From Gammaproteobacteria bacterium (GTDB lineage Bacteria; Pseudomonadota; Gammaproteobacteria; Ga0077536), in the NCBI GenBank assembly GCA_003540955.1, contig DPMX01000167.1:1-5139 (forward strand): a stretch of 5,139 bases of DNA, written 5' to 3'. Below the pieces are notes generated by a model. It was not told the origin of the DNA, made no database searches, and saw nothing but the letters and a program-made list of their open reading frames with translations. A program made the position numbers and the translations under genes. Positions 1 through 5,139 of this stretch are shown in pieces. How positions within the stretch are numbered: position 1 is the first letter of the stretch; each line of letters opens with the position of its first letter.

Positions 1-64
1 AATTGTCGTAGAGAAAGGTTAAATCGTCTCCTAAGACAGGCGTAAGTAAAACTACGTCTTTCAA
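1..64 (-). CDS. Start of an unidentified gene, possibly a glycosyltransferase (cut by window edge)
   Basis: Only the first 21 codons lie inside the window. A TTG at 64-62 follows an SD-like AAAGGG (76-71) with a 6-nt spacer, 19 nt after the stop of the WbqC-like gene. The frame then stays open to the edge and reads, after the start residue, KDVVLLTPVLGDDL and then TFLYDN. A hydrophobic strand ending in TPV soon after the start resembles the first beta-strand of many GT-A (family 2) glycosyltransferases, and such a gene would fit this locus. That is a resemblance over about ten residues only, so the product is not identified. No ATG in this frame lies nearby upstream, which is why I chose TTG; CTG at 91-89 is a less likely alternative. 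Same strand and close spacing suggest it belongs to the same operon. Confidence 0.5.
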   Translation of the reverse strand, partial: MKDVVLLTPVLGDDLTFLYDN

Positions 65-70
65 TCGTTT

Positions 71-76
71 CCCTTT
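71..76 (-). promoter_or_regulatory. Likely ribosome binding site for the TTG-started last gene
   Basis: AAAGGG on the minus strand lies 6 nt before TTG 64-62, downstream of the WbqC-like stop codon. It matches the anti-SD only partly, but it is the only purine-rich site positioned to start the open frame that runs off the window. Confidence 0.4.
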
Positions 77-83
77 TTTTGTT

Positions 84-764
84 TTACTCAGTAGTGCCTT
101 GTCTCATCATAAAGTCTATGACTGAAAGCCCTTCGATCCAACGAGAAATCTCACCATAGGGTCGAGGCACAAAGTTCTGGTACCTAACATCAACATCTCT
201 CGCTGCAAATAAATCGTCGTCCTGATAACCTGCGGCACCTCCGCCCGCTAGGTATACACGCGAACCGACAGCCTTCGTAATTGACGCGAGAAGACCCGTC
301 GCGTTTCCTGTGACAGAAAGCTCCGATTGCCGAACAAACTGGCACCGGAGTCCTAAGCACGTTGAAATAGTTTTAATCGCGTTGATATTGAACTCCACGA
401 GTCGGTCACTTGGATACTCAATCAATTCAATTATTAGCGGCATAACGCTGTCAAATTTCGATGCCCGTTTGTAATTCAAACTGATCGTTTTTAAGAGCTT
501 CTCCCGCCATGCCCGATCATCATCTATTCGAACGTCGTTGATCAATTGTACGCCTGATTTTCGGCGAACCGGGCAACGTATCCACGCCGGGTTACCTTGT
601 ATATCAATCTGAACCCGGTTAACCCAGCTCCCCATGCTACTACCACTTTTTGGGTATGCTACGGCGTCGAGAAACACAAAAACATCGGCATGTTTAATTT
701 TGTCGAAATACCCCATCCAAGGAAAAAAATTAGGTTGGTGTATTGCACAGATTCGATCACCCAC
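84..764 (-). CDS. WbqC-like family protein (O-antigen locus protein)
   Basis: A 226-residue protein of the WbqC-like family. Members recur in O-antigen clusters, but as far as I know their biochemical role is not established. Near the N-terminus is the family hallmark HQPNFFPW (residues 9-16) followed by MGYFDKI; next come the FLDAVAYPKS strand (31-40) and WVNR (47-50). Later come a glycine-rich AGGGAAGYQD stretch (173-182) and the usual C-terminal LSVIDFMM (213-220), so the protein appears complete. The frame is open further upstream to an ATG at 836, but that adds 24 residues before the hallmark. GTG at 764-762 is preceded by GGAGGGAG at 778-771 and puts the hallmark where the family has it. 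This start overlaps the end of the formyltransferase gene by 8 nt, which implies coupled translation. I infer a shared role in modifying a surface sugar, possibly acyl transfer or handling of an amino substituent, but the sequence does not show which. Confidence 0.88.
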   Translation of the reverse strand: MGDRICAIHQPNFFPWMGYFDKIKHADVFVFLDAVAYPKSGSSMGSWVNRVQIDIQGNPAWIRCPVRRKSGVQLINDVRIDDDRAWREKLLKTISLNYKRASKFDSVMPLIIELIEYPSDRLVEFNINAIKTISTCLGLRCQFVRQSELSVTGNATGLLASITKAVGSRVYLAGGGAAGYQDDDLFAARDVDVRYQNFVPRPYGEISRWIEGLSVIDFMMRQGTTE

Positions 765-1713
765 ATTTAACTCCCTCCAAATCACGGAATGGCGTCCGAA
801 GTCTAAATCGGTATCGATTATTACTCGGTAAAACATTGCCTCCCGCCATCGACGCCTCCTCTATCTCGATGACTCCAGTTCCACAAGCAACACGCGGGCC
901 GTCCTCACCAGGACCGATGATCTGTCCGGGGACTGCTAATAAGTCGACTTCAGGATCAATGATCCGTGCTCGCCATATTATAACGAGTTCAGCACCTTCT
1001 AGTGACGCGTACGCGCCCTGGTAGGGCCGAGAAGATGCCCGAACTAATCGCGACACCTGCACTGCACTTTGCCCCCAATCGATAGCACCGTCTTCTGCCC
1101 GCCGCGGATGGCAACGCAACGGTCGGACACCACTTTCACTCTGATCTTCCGGCACAAAATTGGAGCGCTGTAAATTGTCCACGGCCTCCACAAATGCATC
1201 AGGAACCGCGCTATTAAACCACTCGAGTATTTCGCCAATATATGTCTCGCCGTTTATTGCATGGTAGCGTCGAGCATAGATTGGCCCTGCATCAATCGCT
1301 TCTGGATCCATCGCGTGGACACACAGGCCAACTCTTGATTCTCCTAGAAGGATGGCCCAATTGGCGCAAGCGTTACCACGATAGCGAGGCAGATCACCAC
1401 CATGGCAATTGAACACCCCCCAACGGGGAATAGCGCAGGTTTCAGCCCCGACAAGGGATGGCCAGTTGATTGAGACCACCAAATCAACGTCCGAGCTTTG
1501 AAGCAGGCTCCTAAACTCTGCACCATTGACATCGGGCGATAAGTAATAAGGACATCCACTTGCGGTTGCGAGGGCTGCGTAATCTTCCTCCTTTGCAAGA
1601 TATTCTGGTTGAGCCGGCGCAGTAGCGACAAGAACGAGATCGTGACCCAAAGATTGCAGTCGCCGAGCTGCTGACAAAAGCCAATGGGTTCGCCCTAGGA
1701 CCGCGATCCTCAT
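757..1713 (-). CDS. Formyltransferase, probably a sugar N-formyltransferase
   Basis: A 318-residue protein of the formyltransferase fold, expected to move a formyl group from N10-formyltetrahydrofolate to an amine, in the cytoplasm. The N-terminal domain opens MRIAVLGRTHWLL. It carries the core GVFNCHGGDLPRYRG (99-113) and then MDPEAIDAGPI (135-145). The catalytic triad of the family is present as Asn102, His104 and Asp141. The loop after the His reads GGDLP where the tRNA enzyme has SLLP. The C-terminal part has RRAEDGAIDW (204-213) and LVRASSRPYQGAY (223-235), as in Fmt and ArnA-type proteins. I call it a sugar enzyme because of its surface-polysaccharide neighbours; Fmt would normally sit beside def. 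ATG 1713 is chosen over ATG 1755 because it gives the family N-terminus and an ATGA overlap with the deacetylase gene. The likely substrate is a nucleotide-linked or lipid-linked amino sugar; which one cannot be told. Confidence 0.88.
   Translation of the reverse strand: MRIAVLGRTHWLLSAARRLQSLGHDLVLVATAPAQPEYLAKEEDYAALATASGCPYYLSPDVNGAEFRSLLQSSDVDLVVSINWPSLVGAETCAIPRWGVFNCHGGDLPRYRGNACANWAILLGESRVGLCVHAMDPEAIDAGPIYARRYHAINGETYIGEILEWFNSAVPDAFVEAVDNLQRSNFVPEDQSESGVRPLRCHPRRAEDGAIDWGQSAVQVSRLVRASSRPYQGAYASLEGAELVIIWRARIIDPEVDLLAVPGQIIGPGEDGPRVACGTGVIEIEEASMAGGNVLPSNNRYRFRLRTPFRDLEGVKCG
771..778 (-). promoter_or_regulatory. Strong Shine-Dalgarno deciding the WbqC-like GTG start
   Basis: GGAGGGAG on the minus strand lies inside the last codons of the formyltransferase gene. 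GGGAG ends 6 nt before GTG 764-762, and GGAGG ends 9 nt before it. It is the best ribosome binding site in the window and argues for GTG 764 over ATG 836. Confidence 0.75.
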
Positions 1714-2441
1714 CGGCTTTGCATTACTGGTTCTAGATCGACTAAGCGGGTGCATGAAATTCCGCGGTCGTCCAATTTGTCAAATAATTCGTTCAAGTGG
1801 TCTGCCACACCGCCGGATCCTGGCTTTCGGGCATGGCTCGCAAGAAAAGTTACGTCATCCAGATGCCCGCGGCATATTTCGTAATCGTCGTAATCTATAG
1901 GATTCAAATAGTAGTGGATGGGGTGGAAATCAAATACAAAAACCCCGTCCATGTCGAGCGCTTCATGTGGCAAAGGGCAATCGACTACGTCTGACAGAAA
2001 CACATCATCCTCCCAACCGTGAGAAACATGTACTAACCCGCTAGGGCCCCGCCAAGGCGATAACAACCCTAATTGATCGAACGGCAGAAAAGTGTTCGCA
2101 TCATGAGTAAATCCATGCCGCACGAACAACGCCGCCAGACGGCTACTTTGAAGTAAAGAATGACTGCGTACGCACTTAGCCCGTGGGACGATATTAAGGA
2201 GGTTGGCAAGAATATCTTCAGCGTCACCTTCAGTTTTATCTCCGCTCAGTAAGTCGTTGAAATTTGGATGCAATCCAACTTCATGACCCGCCGCACAGAG
2301 CTCAGAGATTAATGGTGTGTCGTGGGTCACAAACCACGTTGCCAAGAGTCCTCGGCGAATCATTGCATCCAATGTATACCGAAGCACATCGTCATGTGCC
2401 CAGTCCATATCAATGGTTATACAAACCGAATCACAGGGCAT
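1710..2441 (-). CDS. Polysaccharide deacetylase-like protein (NodB/CE4 superfamily)
   Basis: A 243-residue protein without a signal peptide, so probably cytoplasmic. The N-terminal CITIDMDWAHDD (7-18) is the counterpart of the CE4 TFDDG motif, with acidic residues Asp11 and Asp13. LLATWFVTHD (32-41) is the usual strand after helix 1. GHEVGLHPNF (52-61) carries the first metal-ligand His (His58), VRSHS (91-95) sits where motif 3 is expected, and FDFHPIHYYLN (170-180) is the late His motif. The second metal His expected four residues after His58 is Asn62 here, so metal binding differs from classical NodB. This divergent HPNF form resembles the WbmS-type deacetylases of O-antigen loci as I recall them. 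The role would be removal of an N-acetyl (or O-acetyl) group from a sugar. ATG 2441 has a modest SD (GGAAAG, 9-nt spacer). The gene ends in an ATGA overlap with the formyltransferase start, pointing to consecutive steps. Confidence 0.85.
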   Translation of the reverse strand: MPCDSVCITIDMDWAHDDVLRYTLDAMIRRGLLATWFVTHDTPLISELCAAGHEVGLHPNFNDLLSGDKTEGDAEDILANLLNIVPRAKCVRSHSLLQSSRLAALFVRHGFTHDANTFLPFDQLGLLSPWRGPSGLVHVSHGWEDDVFLSDVVDCPLPHEALDMDGVFVFDFHPIHYYLNPIDYDDYEICRGHLDDVTFLASHARKPGSGGVADHLNELFDKLDDRGISCTRLVDLEPVMQSR

Positions 2442-2637
2442 GGTATTTTTCTTTCCAAACGAATATGCGAGGTTCCACTTGACAAATAAATCGGCAGTTG
2501 AATATTAAGTACCACCTTGTATCTATTGTAATTACCCTAAAGTCAAAAACTCTGTCTGTAGACCATTCGGTCACATGAGGAAGGCAGCGCATCCGTGCCC
2601 GTCCATCGCCCACTCGTCGTGCAGGACAAACTTGTTT
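2442..2637. other. 196-bp intergenic gap, AT-rich on the deacetylase side
   Basis: This is the only sizeable gap between genes in the window. By hand count the 139 bp nearest the deacetylase are about 37% G+C, against about 60% for the 57 bp nearest the permease stop. On the minus strand a TACAAT (2530-2525) could be a -10 box for the deacetylase block, but no good -35 stands 16-18 nt before it. The inverted repeats I see are short (for example GACC-gaat-GGTC), and none makes a convincing Rho-independent terminator. The gap probably holds a promoter or processing site separating the export block from the modification block. I see no gene in it. Confidence 0.5.
2479..2508 (+). promoter_or_regulatory. 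Candidate sigma70-type promoter facing against the operon
   Basis: On the plus strand a perfect TTGACA (2479-2484) is followed after 18 nt by TATTAA (2503-2508), which matches the TATAAT consensus at four of six positions. Transcription from it would run into the permease gene in antisense. It may be a chance match in AT-rich DNA: there is no plausible plus-strand gene after it, and the spacer is one base longer than optimal. Confidence 0.25.
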
Positions 2638-3435
2638 TTAAAGTCGCGCATCGAAATAGTTCTTTAATCGCCGGAAAAAAGCTAACCCCAGAACGAAGGT
2701 GATCGTACTGACACCGATTACATATATTAACTGCCATGCCGAAGGTATCCGGCCTTCAAGTAGTGGGAGTCGATACGCTTCAGATAATACGTAGAATGGA
2801 TTGAACTCTGCAATAACCCGCATCGCGCCGGGGAAGGCGGTTATGGGATAGAAGATTGGCGTTAAAAACAACAGCACGATCAGTAGGTTCGTGAGGGCCA
2901 CTCCGACGTCTCTCACGAATACGTTTAAAGCACTTAGGAAAAAAGATATCCCCGCAACGAATACGAACTGCATAATTATCGCAAATGGAATCATTACCCA
3001 GGATAAAGTTGGTGCGCGGCCGTCTATAGCCAGCAACACAACCAAGAACGTCAATCCAACAGCCAATGGAATACAACCCATCAACGCACCTTGGATAGGC
3101 AATAGTTCGGTTTTAAACGCAAGATTTTTAACGACGCCAGAATTTGCAACAACTGACGAGGTGCCAGAAGCAAGGCCCTCACTAATCCCTAGCCAAGGCG
3201 CGTACCCGCTGATTAACCAGATCACGTAGGACATACTGGTTTCTGCCCCAGGTAATTTGGACTTAAACACGAAACCAAACACAAATGTAAAGATTCCAAG
3301 CATCAGGACAGGATTAACGATCGCCCATATCAGACCTAGCGTAGAGCCAAGATACCTATCGCTCAGGCTAAGCTTGAACAGATTAAAACCCAAGACAAAA
3401 TCCCGACGCTCGAAGCCCAATAGCTGTATGTTCAT
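2638..3435 (-). CDS. wzm: O-polysaccharide ABC transporter permease (Wzm-like, ABC-2 family)
   Basis: A 265-residue inner-membrane protein, the usual length for Wzm/TagG/KpsM permeases. It forms the channel through which lipid-linked polysaccharide is moved to the periplasm, paired with a Wzt ATPase. A short cytoplasmic N-terminus leads into SDRYLGSTLGLIWAIVNP (25-42), the conserved entry to the first membrane span. I count six hydrophobic spans at roughly 33-57, 69-88, 116-137, 144-171, 179-203 and 235-254. NPFYVLSEAYR (212-222) and the C-terminal FRRLKNYFDARL (254-265) are family signatures. ATG 3435 overlaps the ATPase stop as ATGA, and GAGAGG at 3446-3441 stands 5 nt before it, so translation is probably coupled to the ATPase. 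The permease here follows the ATPase, whereas classical O-antigen loci have wzm before wzt. A teichoic acid or capsule exporter is the alternative reading; the Wzt_C-bearing partner favours O-antigen. Confidence 0.93.
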   Translation of the reverse strand: MNIQLLGFERRDFVLGFNLFKLSLSDRYLGSTLGLIWAIVNPVLMLGIFTFVFGFVFKSKLPGAETSMSYVIWLISGYAPWLGISEGLASGTSSVVANSGVVKNLAFKTELLPIQGALMGCIPLAVGLTFLVVLLAIDGRAPTLSWVMIPFAIIMQFVFVAGISFFLSALNVFVRDVGVALTNLLIVLLFLTPIFYPITAFPGAMRVIAEFNPFYVLSEAYRLPLLEGRIPSAWQLIYVIGVSTITFVLGLAFFRRLKNYFDARL

Positions 3436-4655
3436 CCAAGCCTCTCAATTGATCTAGACCGTACTGTCGGAGGGTAGTAGAGCATCGGGCGACCACCGAT
3501 TTGGCCTTCCTCGTCGCTAACCTCGAAGACCGTAGACCGCCCGCAGATTAATTTTGAACCATCAAGCAGTATGGCATCCACGCGATAGAGGCCCTCCCCA
3601 AGAATGAACGGATCCATCTTCACCCGTAGTTGAAACGCTGCTTTTAAAACGCCCGGATCACCGTGGCAAGCCGCCGTGTCCTGCCATATTAAGATTCCAT
3701 CTACTCTCGATATTAGCAATTTCAAATCAGGTTCACTTAGTTCAGAAGTTCCGCCCCCAACGACGTCGAAAACCGTCTCTTGCATCGCTTGTAGCGAGAT
3801 ACCGACAAGTTCTCCGAGTGCCGGCTGCATCGGTCGAAGCACGCTGATTTCGCAACCATTAGCACTTACTGGGATCTGCATTCCCTGGTCAAACTTTCGG
3901 CGTAGCGATGCCGCATCGCGATCTTGTATCTCCTGTTCATATGCAGCCACAACCGTCGCGGGATCCCCGTCCATTACTATGCGACCTTGATCCATCCAGA
4001 GACAGCGATTGCACATTTCTACGATACTGCCAAGCCCGTGCGAAACAACAATAATAATTCGTCCAGCATCTGTTAACTCACGCATCTGACGTGTAGCCTT
4101 CGCCGCAAAGTGCACGTCTCCGACGGAAAGAACCTCATCGATGATCAGAATCTCTGATCGAATAAAGGCAACCATAGCGAAAGCAAGACGCGCTTTCATA
4201 CCCGATGAGTAGGTGTGCACCGGTCTATCAATGAAATCCCCCAACTCTACAAATTCTATTACCTTATCGACCATGGTCTCTGTCGCGTCTGAATCTTGAA
4301 TCGCCGCATCTAAATAGATGTTCTCCCTTCCTGTCGCCTCCTCACGCAAAACCATCCCCAGTGTGAGCACGGAATGCACCTTGCCGCGTATGTCAATTTT
4401 CCCTTCGTCCGCCGGTATAAGTCCGGCGATCATATGAAGTAGGGTTGATTTGCCCGCCCCATTTCGACCTATGATGCCGACCCGCTCACCTTCACGCACA
4501 GTCAGATTTACTCCGTCCACCGCATGTATACTCTCGACTTCGGCAGCGGGTTCCCGGGATTTTCGCAACGCAGCACGCAACGTCAGAGGAATTCGATCTT
4601 TCCCGGGGGCAGCATAGGTTTTTCGAACGCCGTCAATCAGGATACTGCTGGGCAC
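3432..4655 (-). CDS. wzt: O-polysaccharide ABC transporter ATP-binding protein (Wzt-like) with C-terminal extension
   Basis: A 407-residue cytoplasmic ATPase that powers polysaccharide export with the adjacent Wzm-like permease. The nucleotide-binding domain covers about residues 1-240. It has Walker A GRNGAGKST (63-71), signature YSSGM (149-153, the form usual in Wzt/TagH), Walker B ILIIDE (169-174), D-loop SVGD (177-180) and switch His206, so it should hydrolyse ATP. Where most ABC proteins have a Q-loop Gln, this one reads LGMVLREEATGREN (99-112), as in the Wzt/TagH group. Residues about 255-390 look like a Wzt_C beta-sandwich: a VDGILIWQDT strand, then FILGEGLYRVDAILLDGS. In known Wzt proteins this domain binds the modified non-reducing end of the polymer before export. 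The start is GTG 4655, with GGGAG at 4668-4664 and an 8-nt spacer; it overlaps the preceding gene by 19 nt. The long stretch between the first strand and Walker A is normal for the family. Confidence 0.93.
   Translation of the reverse strand: MPSSILIDGVRKTYAAPGKDRIPLTLRAALRKSREPAAEVESIHAVDGVNLTVREGERVGIIGRNGAGKSTLLHMIAGLIPADEGKIDIRGKVHSVLTLGMVLREEATGRENIYLDAAIQDSDATETMVDKVIEFVELGDFIDRPVHTYSSGMKARLAFAMVAFIRSEILIIDEVLSVGDVHFAAKATRQMRELTDAGRIIIVVSHGLGSIVEMCNRCLWMDQGRIVMDGDPATVVAAYEQEIQDRDAASLRRKFDQGMQIPVSANGCEISVLRPMQPALGELVGISLQAMQETVFDVVGGGTSELSEPDLKLLISRVDGILIWQDTAACHGDPGVLKAAFQLRVKMDPFILGEGLYRVDAILLDGSKLICGRSTVFEVSDEEGQIGGRPMLYYPPTVRSRSIERLG
3441..3446 (-). promoter_or_regulatory. Ribosome binding site for the Wzm-like permease
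   Basis: GAGAGG lies inside the last codons of the ATPase gene, 5 nt before ATG 3435. Together with the ATGA overlap it supports coupled synthesis of the two transporter subunits. Confidence 0.6.
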
Positions 4656-5139
4656 GCGGTAAACTCCCAGTCGGTTGGAAGGTCCAAACCAGTAGCATCA
4701 ACATCACCGACCACCTCGATCTCGATACCATTTCCATATAACCAACCCAGGCTGTCGTGAATCTCGCGTTCCTGATTCGATTTTTCGGTAATCAGGCTCG
4801 CTGTGAACGTATACATACCGGGCTCAAGCGGCAGCTGCGCGACACTGATTTCGACTTCGTACAAGCCGGAATACTCAGCGACAGCTATTGCATCACGTGA
4901 CAGCAACACAACCTCCCAACCATGCCCAACACGCATGTATTCAACGCTAACGCGTATACTGACCGGACACTGACGCTTTATTATTACTGGCAGCCGCAAT
5001 TCACAAGTCGATCCTTGATGCCACTTTACTCGGGCAGGCAATTGGTCACCGAAAGCCGCAGTCTCCGCTCTAAATTCCGCTGGTGATTCAAGCTCTAAAT
5101 ATCGTCTAACTGCAAGGTCAGAAGGTCCTGTATAGGAGA
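4637..5139 (-). CDS. C-terminal part of a second Wzt-like protein (Wzt_C-like domain; cut by window edge)
   Basis: The last 166 residues of a protein whose frame stays open to the window edge, so the TTG at 5041 is not its true start. The visible part begins SYTGPSDLAVRRYLELES. The pattern GP-x(4)-V-x(3)-YL is what ends the nucleotide-binding domain of Wzt-type ATPases; the next gene has the analogous GDPATVVAAYEQ. Then comes a beta-rich region: LRLPVIIKRQ, VSIRVSVEYMRV, a GLYEVEISVAQLPLEPGMY stretch, and GNGIEIEVVG. The LPLEPGMY turn and final strand are typical of the Wzt_C carbohydrate-recognition domain, which in Wzt binds the polymer's terminal modification. I infer a second Wzt-like ATPase, but Walker motifs would lie outside the window. 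A fusion of Wzt_C to another enzyme is possible. The stop overlaps the complete wzt by 19 nt, indicating one transcription unit. Confidence 0.65.
   Translation of the reverse strand, partial: SYTGPSDLAVRRYLELESPAEFRAETAAFGDQLPARVKWHQGSTCELRLPVIIKRQCPVSIRVSVEYMRVGHGWEVVLLSRDAIAVAEYSGLYEVEISVAQLPLEPGMYTFTASLITEKSNQEREIHDSLGWLYGNGIEIEVVGDVDATGLDLPTDWEFTACPAVS
4664..4668 (-). promoter_or_regulatory. Shine-Dalgarno supporting the Wzt-like GTG start
   Basis: GGGAG stands 8 nt before GTG 4655-4653, within the preceding coding region. The protein from this GTG begins PSSILIDGVRKTY, the expected first beta-strand of a Wzt ATPase, so the start is well placed. Confidence 0.6.

Noticed and set aside
74..80. 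Run of seven A on the minus strand (slippage-like heptamer) near the WbqC-like stop
   Set aside because: It lies after the stop codon and forms part of the leader of the next gene, so no frameshift product is implied.
757..1713. Methionyl-tRNA formyltransferase (fmt) or ArnA
   Set aside because: The length is near that of Fmt, but the HGGDLP loop differs and there is no def neighbour. ArnA is excluded because the C-terminal dehydrogenase domain is absent. Polysaccharide context favours a sugar enzyme.
2434..2637. Open frame of 68 codons directly after the permease stop, in the same frame
   Set aside because: It could look like a readthrough extension or a small gene with ATG at 2613. The translation resembles nothing I know, has no SD, and runs into the deacetylase start. 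The permease already ends with its family C-terminus, so this is likely chance.
2891..3229. Plus-strand open frame of 112 codons opposite the permease, and other plus-strand frames
   Set aside because: These are shadows of well-supported minus-strand genes, with low-complexity translations and no family motifs.
4410..4428. Perfect 6-bp inverted repeat CGCCGG / CCGGCG with a 7-nt loop
   Set aside because: It lies inside the ATPase gene and codes for conserved residues just after Walker A (AGLIPAD). No T-tract follows, so it is not a terminator.
4637..5041. A separate 134-residue gene starting at TTG 5041
   Set aside because: The same frame is open to the window edge and the upstream residues continue a Wzt-like pattern, so this is the tail of a longer gene.

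Overview
The window is a slice of a Gram-negative cell-surface polysaccharide (O-antigen type) locus. Every gene I can support is on the minus strand, so transcription runs from position 5139 towards position 1. The evidence for a Gram-negative host is the ABC-2 permease and ATPase pair of the Wzm/Wzt type, which moves finished, lipid-linked O-polysaccharide across the inner membrane. These are followed by sugar-modifying enzymes and a WbqC-family protein, a family typical of O-antigen clusters. Base composition is close to 50% G+C. I cannot fix the species, and no IS element, tRNA, rRNA or CRISPR array is visible.

Layout in the direction of transcription: (1) 5139-4637, the C-terminal end of a gene cut by the window edge. 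It looks like the tail of a Wzt-type ATPase: the end of the nucleotide-binding domain plus a Wzt_C-like beta domain. (2) 4655-3432, a complete Wzt-like ATPase with its own C-terminal extension. (3) 3435-2638, the Wzm-like permease. (4) A 196-bp gap, the only sizeable non-coding stretch, AT-rich on its deacetylase side. (5) 2441-1710, a NodB/CE4-like polysaccharide deacetylase. (6) 1713-757, a sugar N-formyltransferase-like protein. (7) 764-84, a WbqC-like protein. (8) 64-1, the first 21 codons of another gene cut by the window edge.

The genes are tightly packed. Genes 1/2 overlap by 19 nt, 2/3 by the 4-nt ATGA, 5/6 by ATGA, and 6/7 by 8 nt, which suggests translational coupling inside two blocks (export: 1-3; modification: 5-8). 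My reading is that the modification block may remove an N-acetyl group from an amino sugar and replace it with N-formyl. The export block would then ship the polymer, with the Wzt_C domains recognising its modified end. The exchange idea is inference from gene content and coupling.

Three starts are non-ATG (GTG for the complete ATPase, GTG for WbqC, TTG for the last gene). For the formyltransferase and WbqC, the longest open frame over-extends the N-terminus; I give the shorter starts that fit the family and the overlaps.
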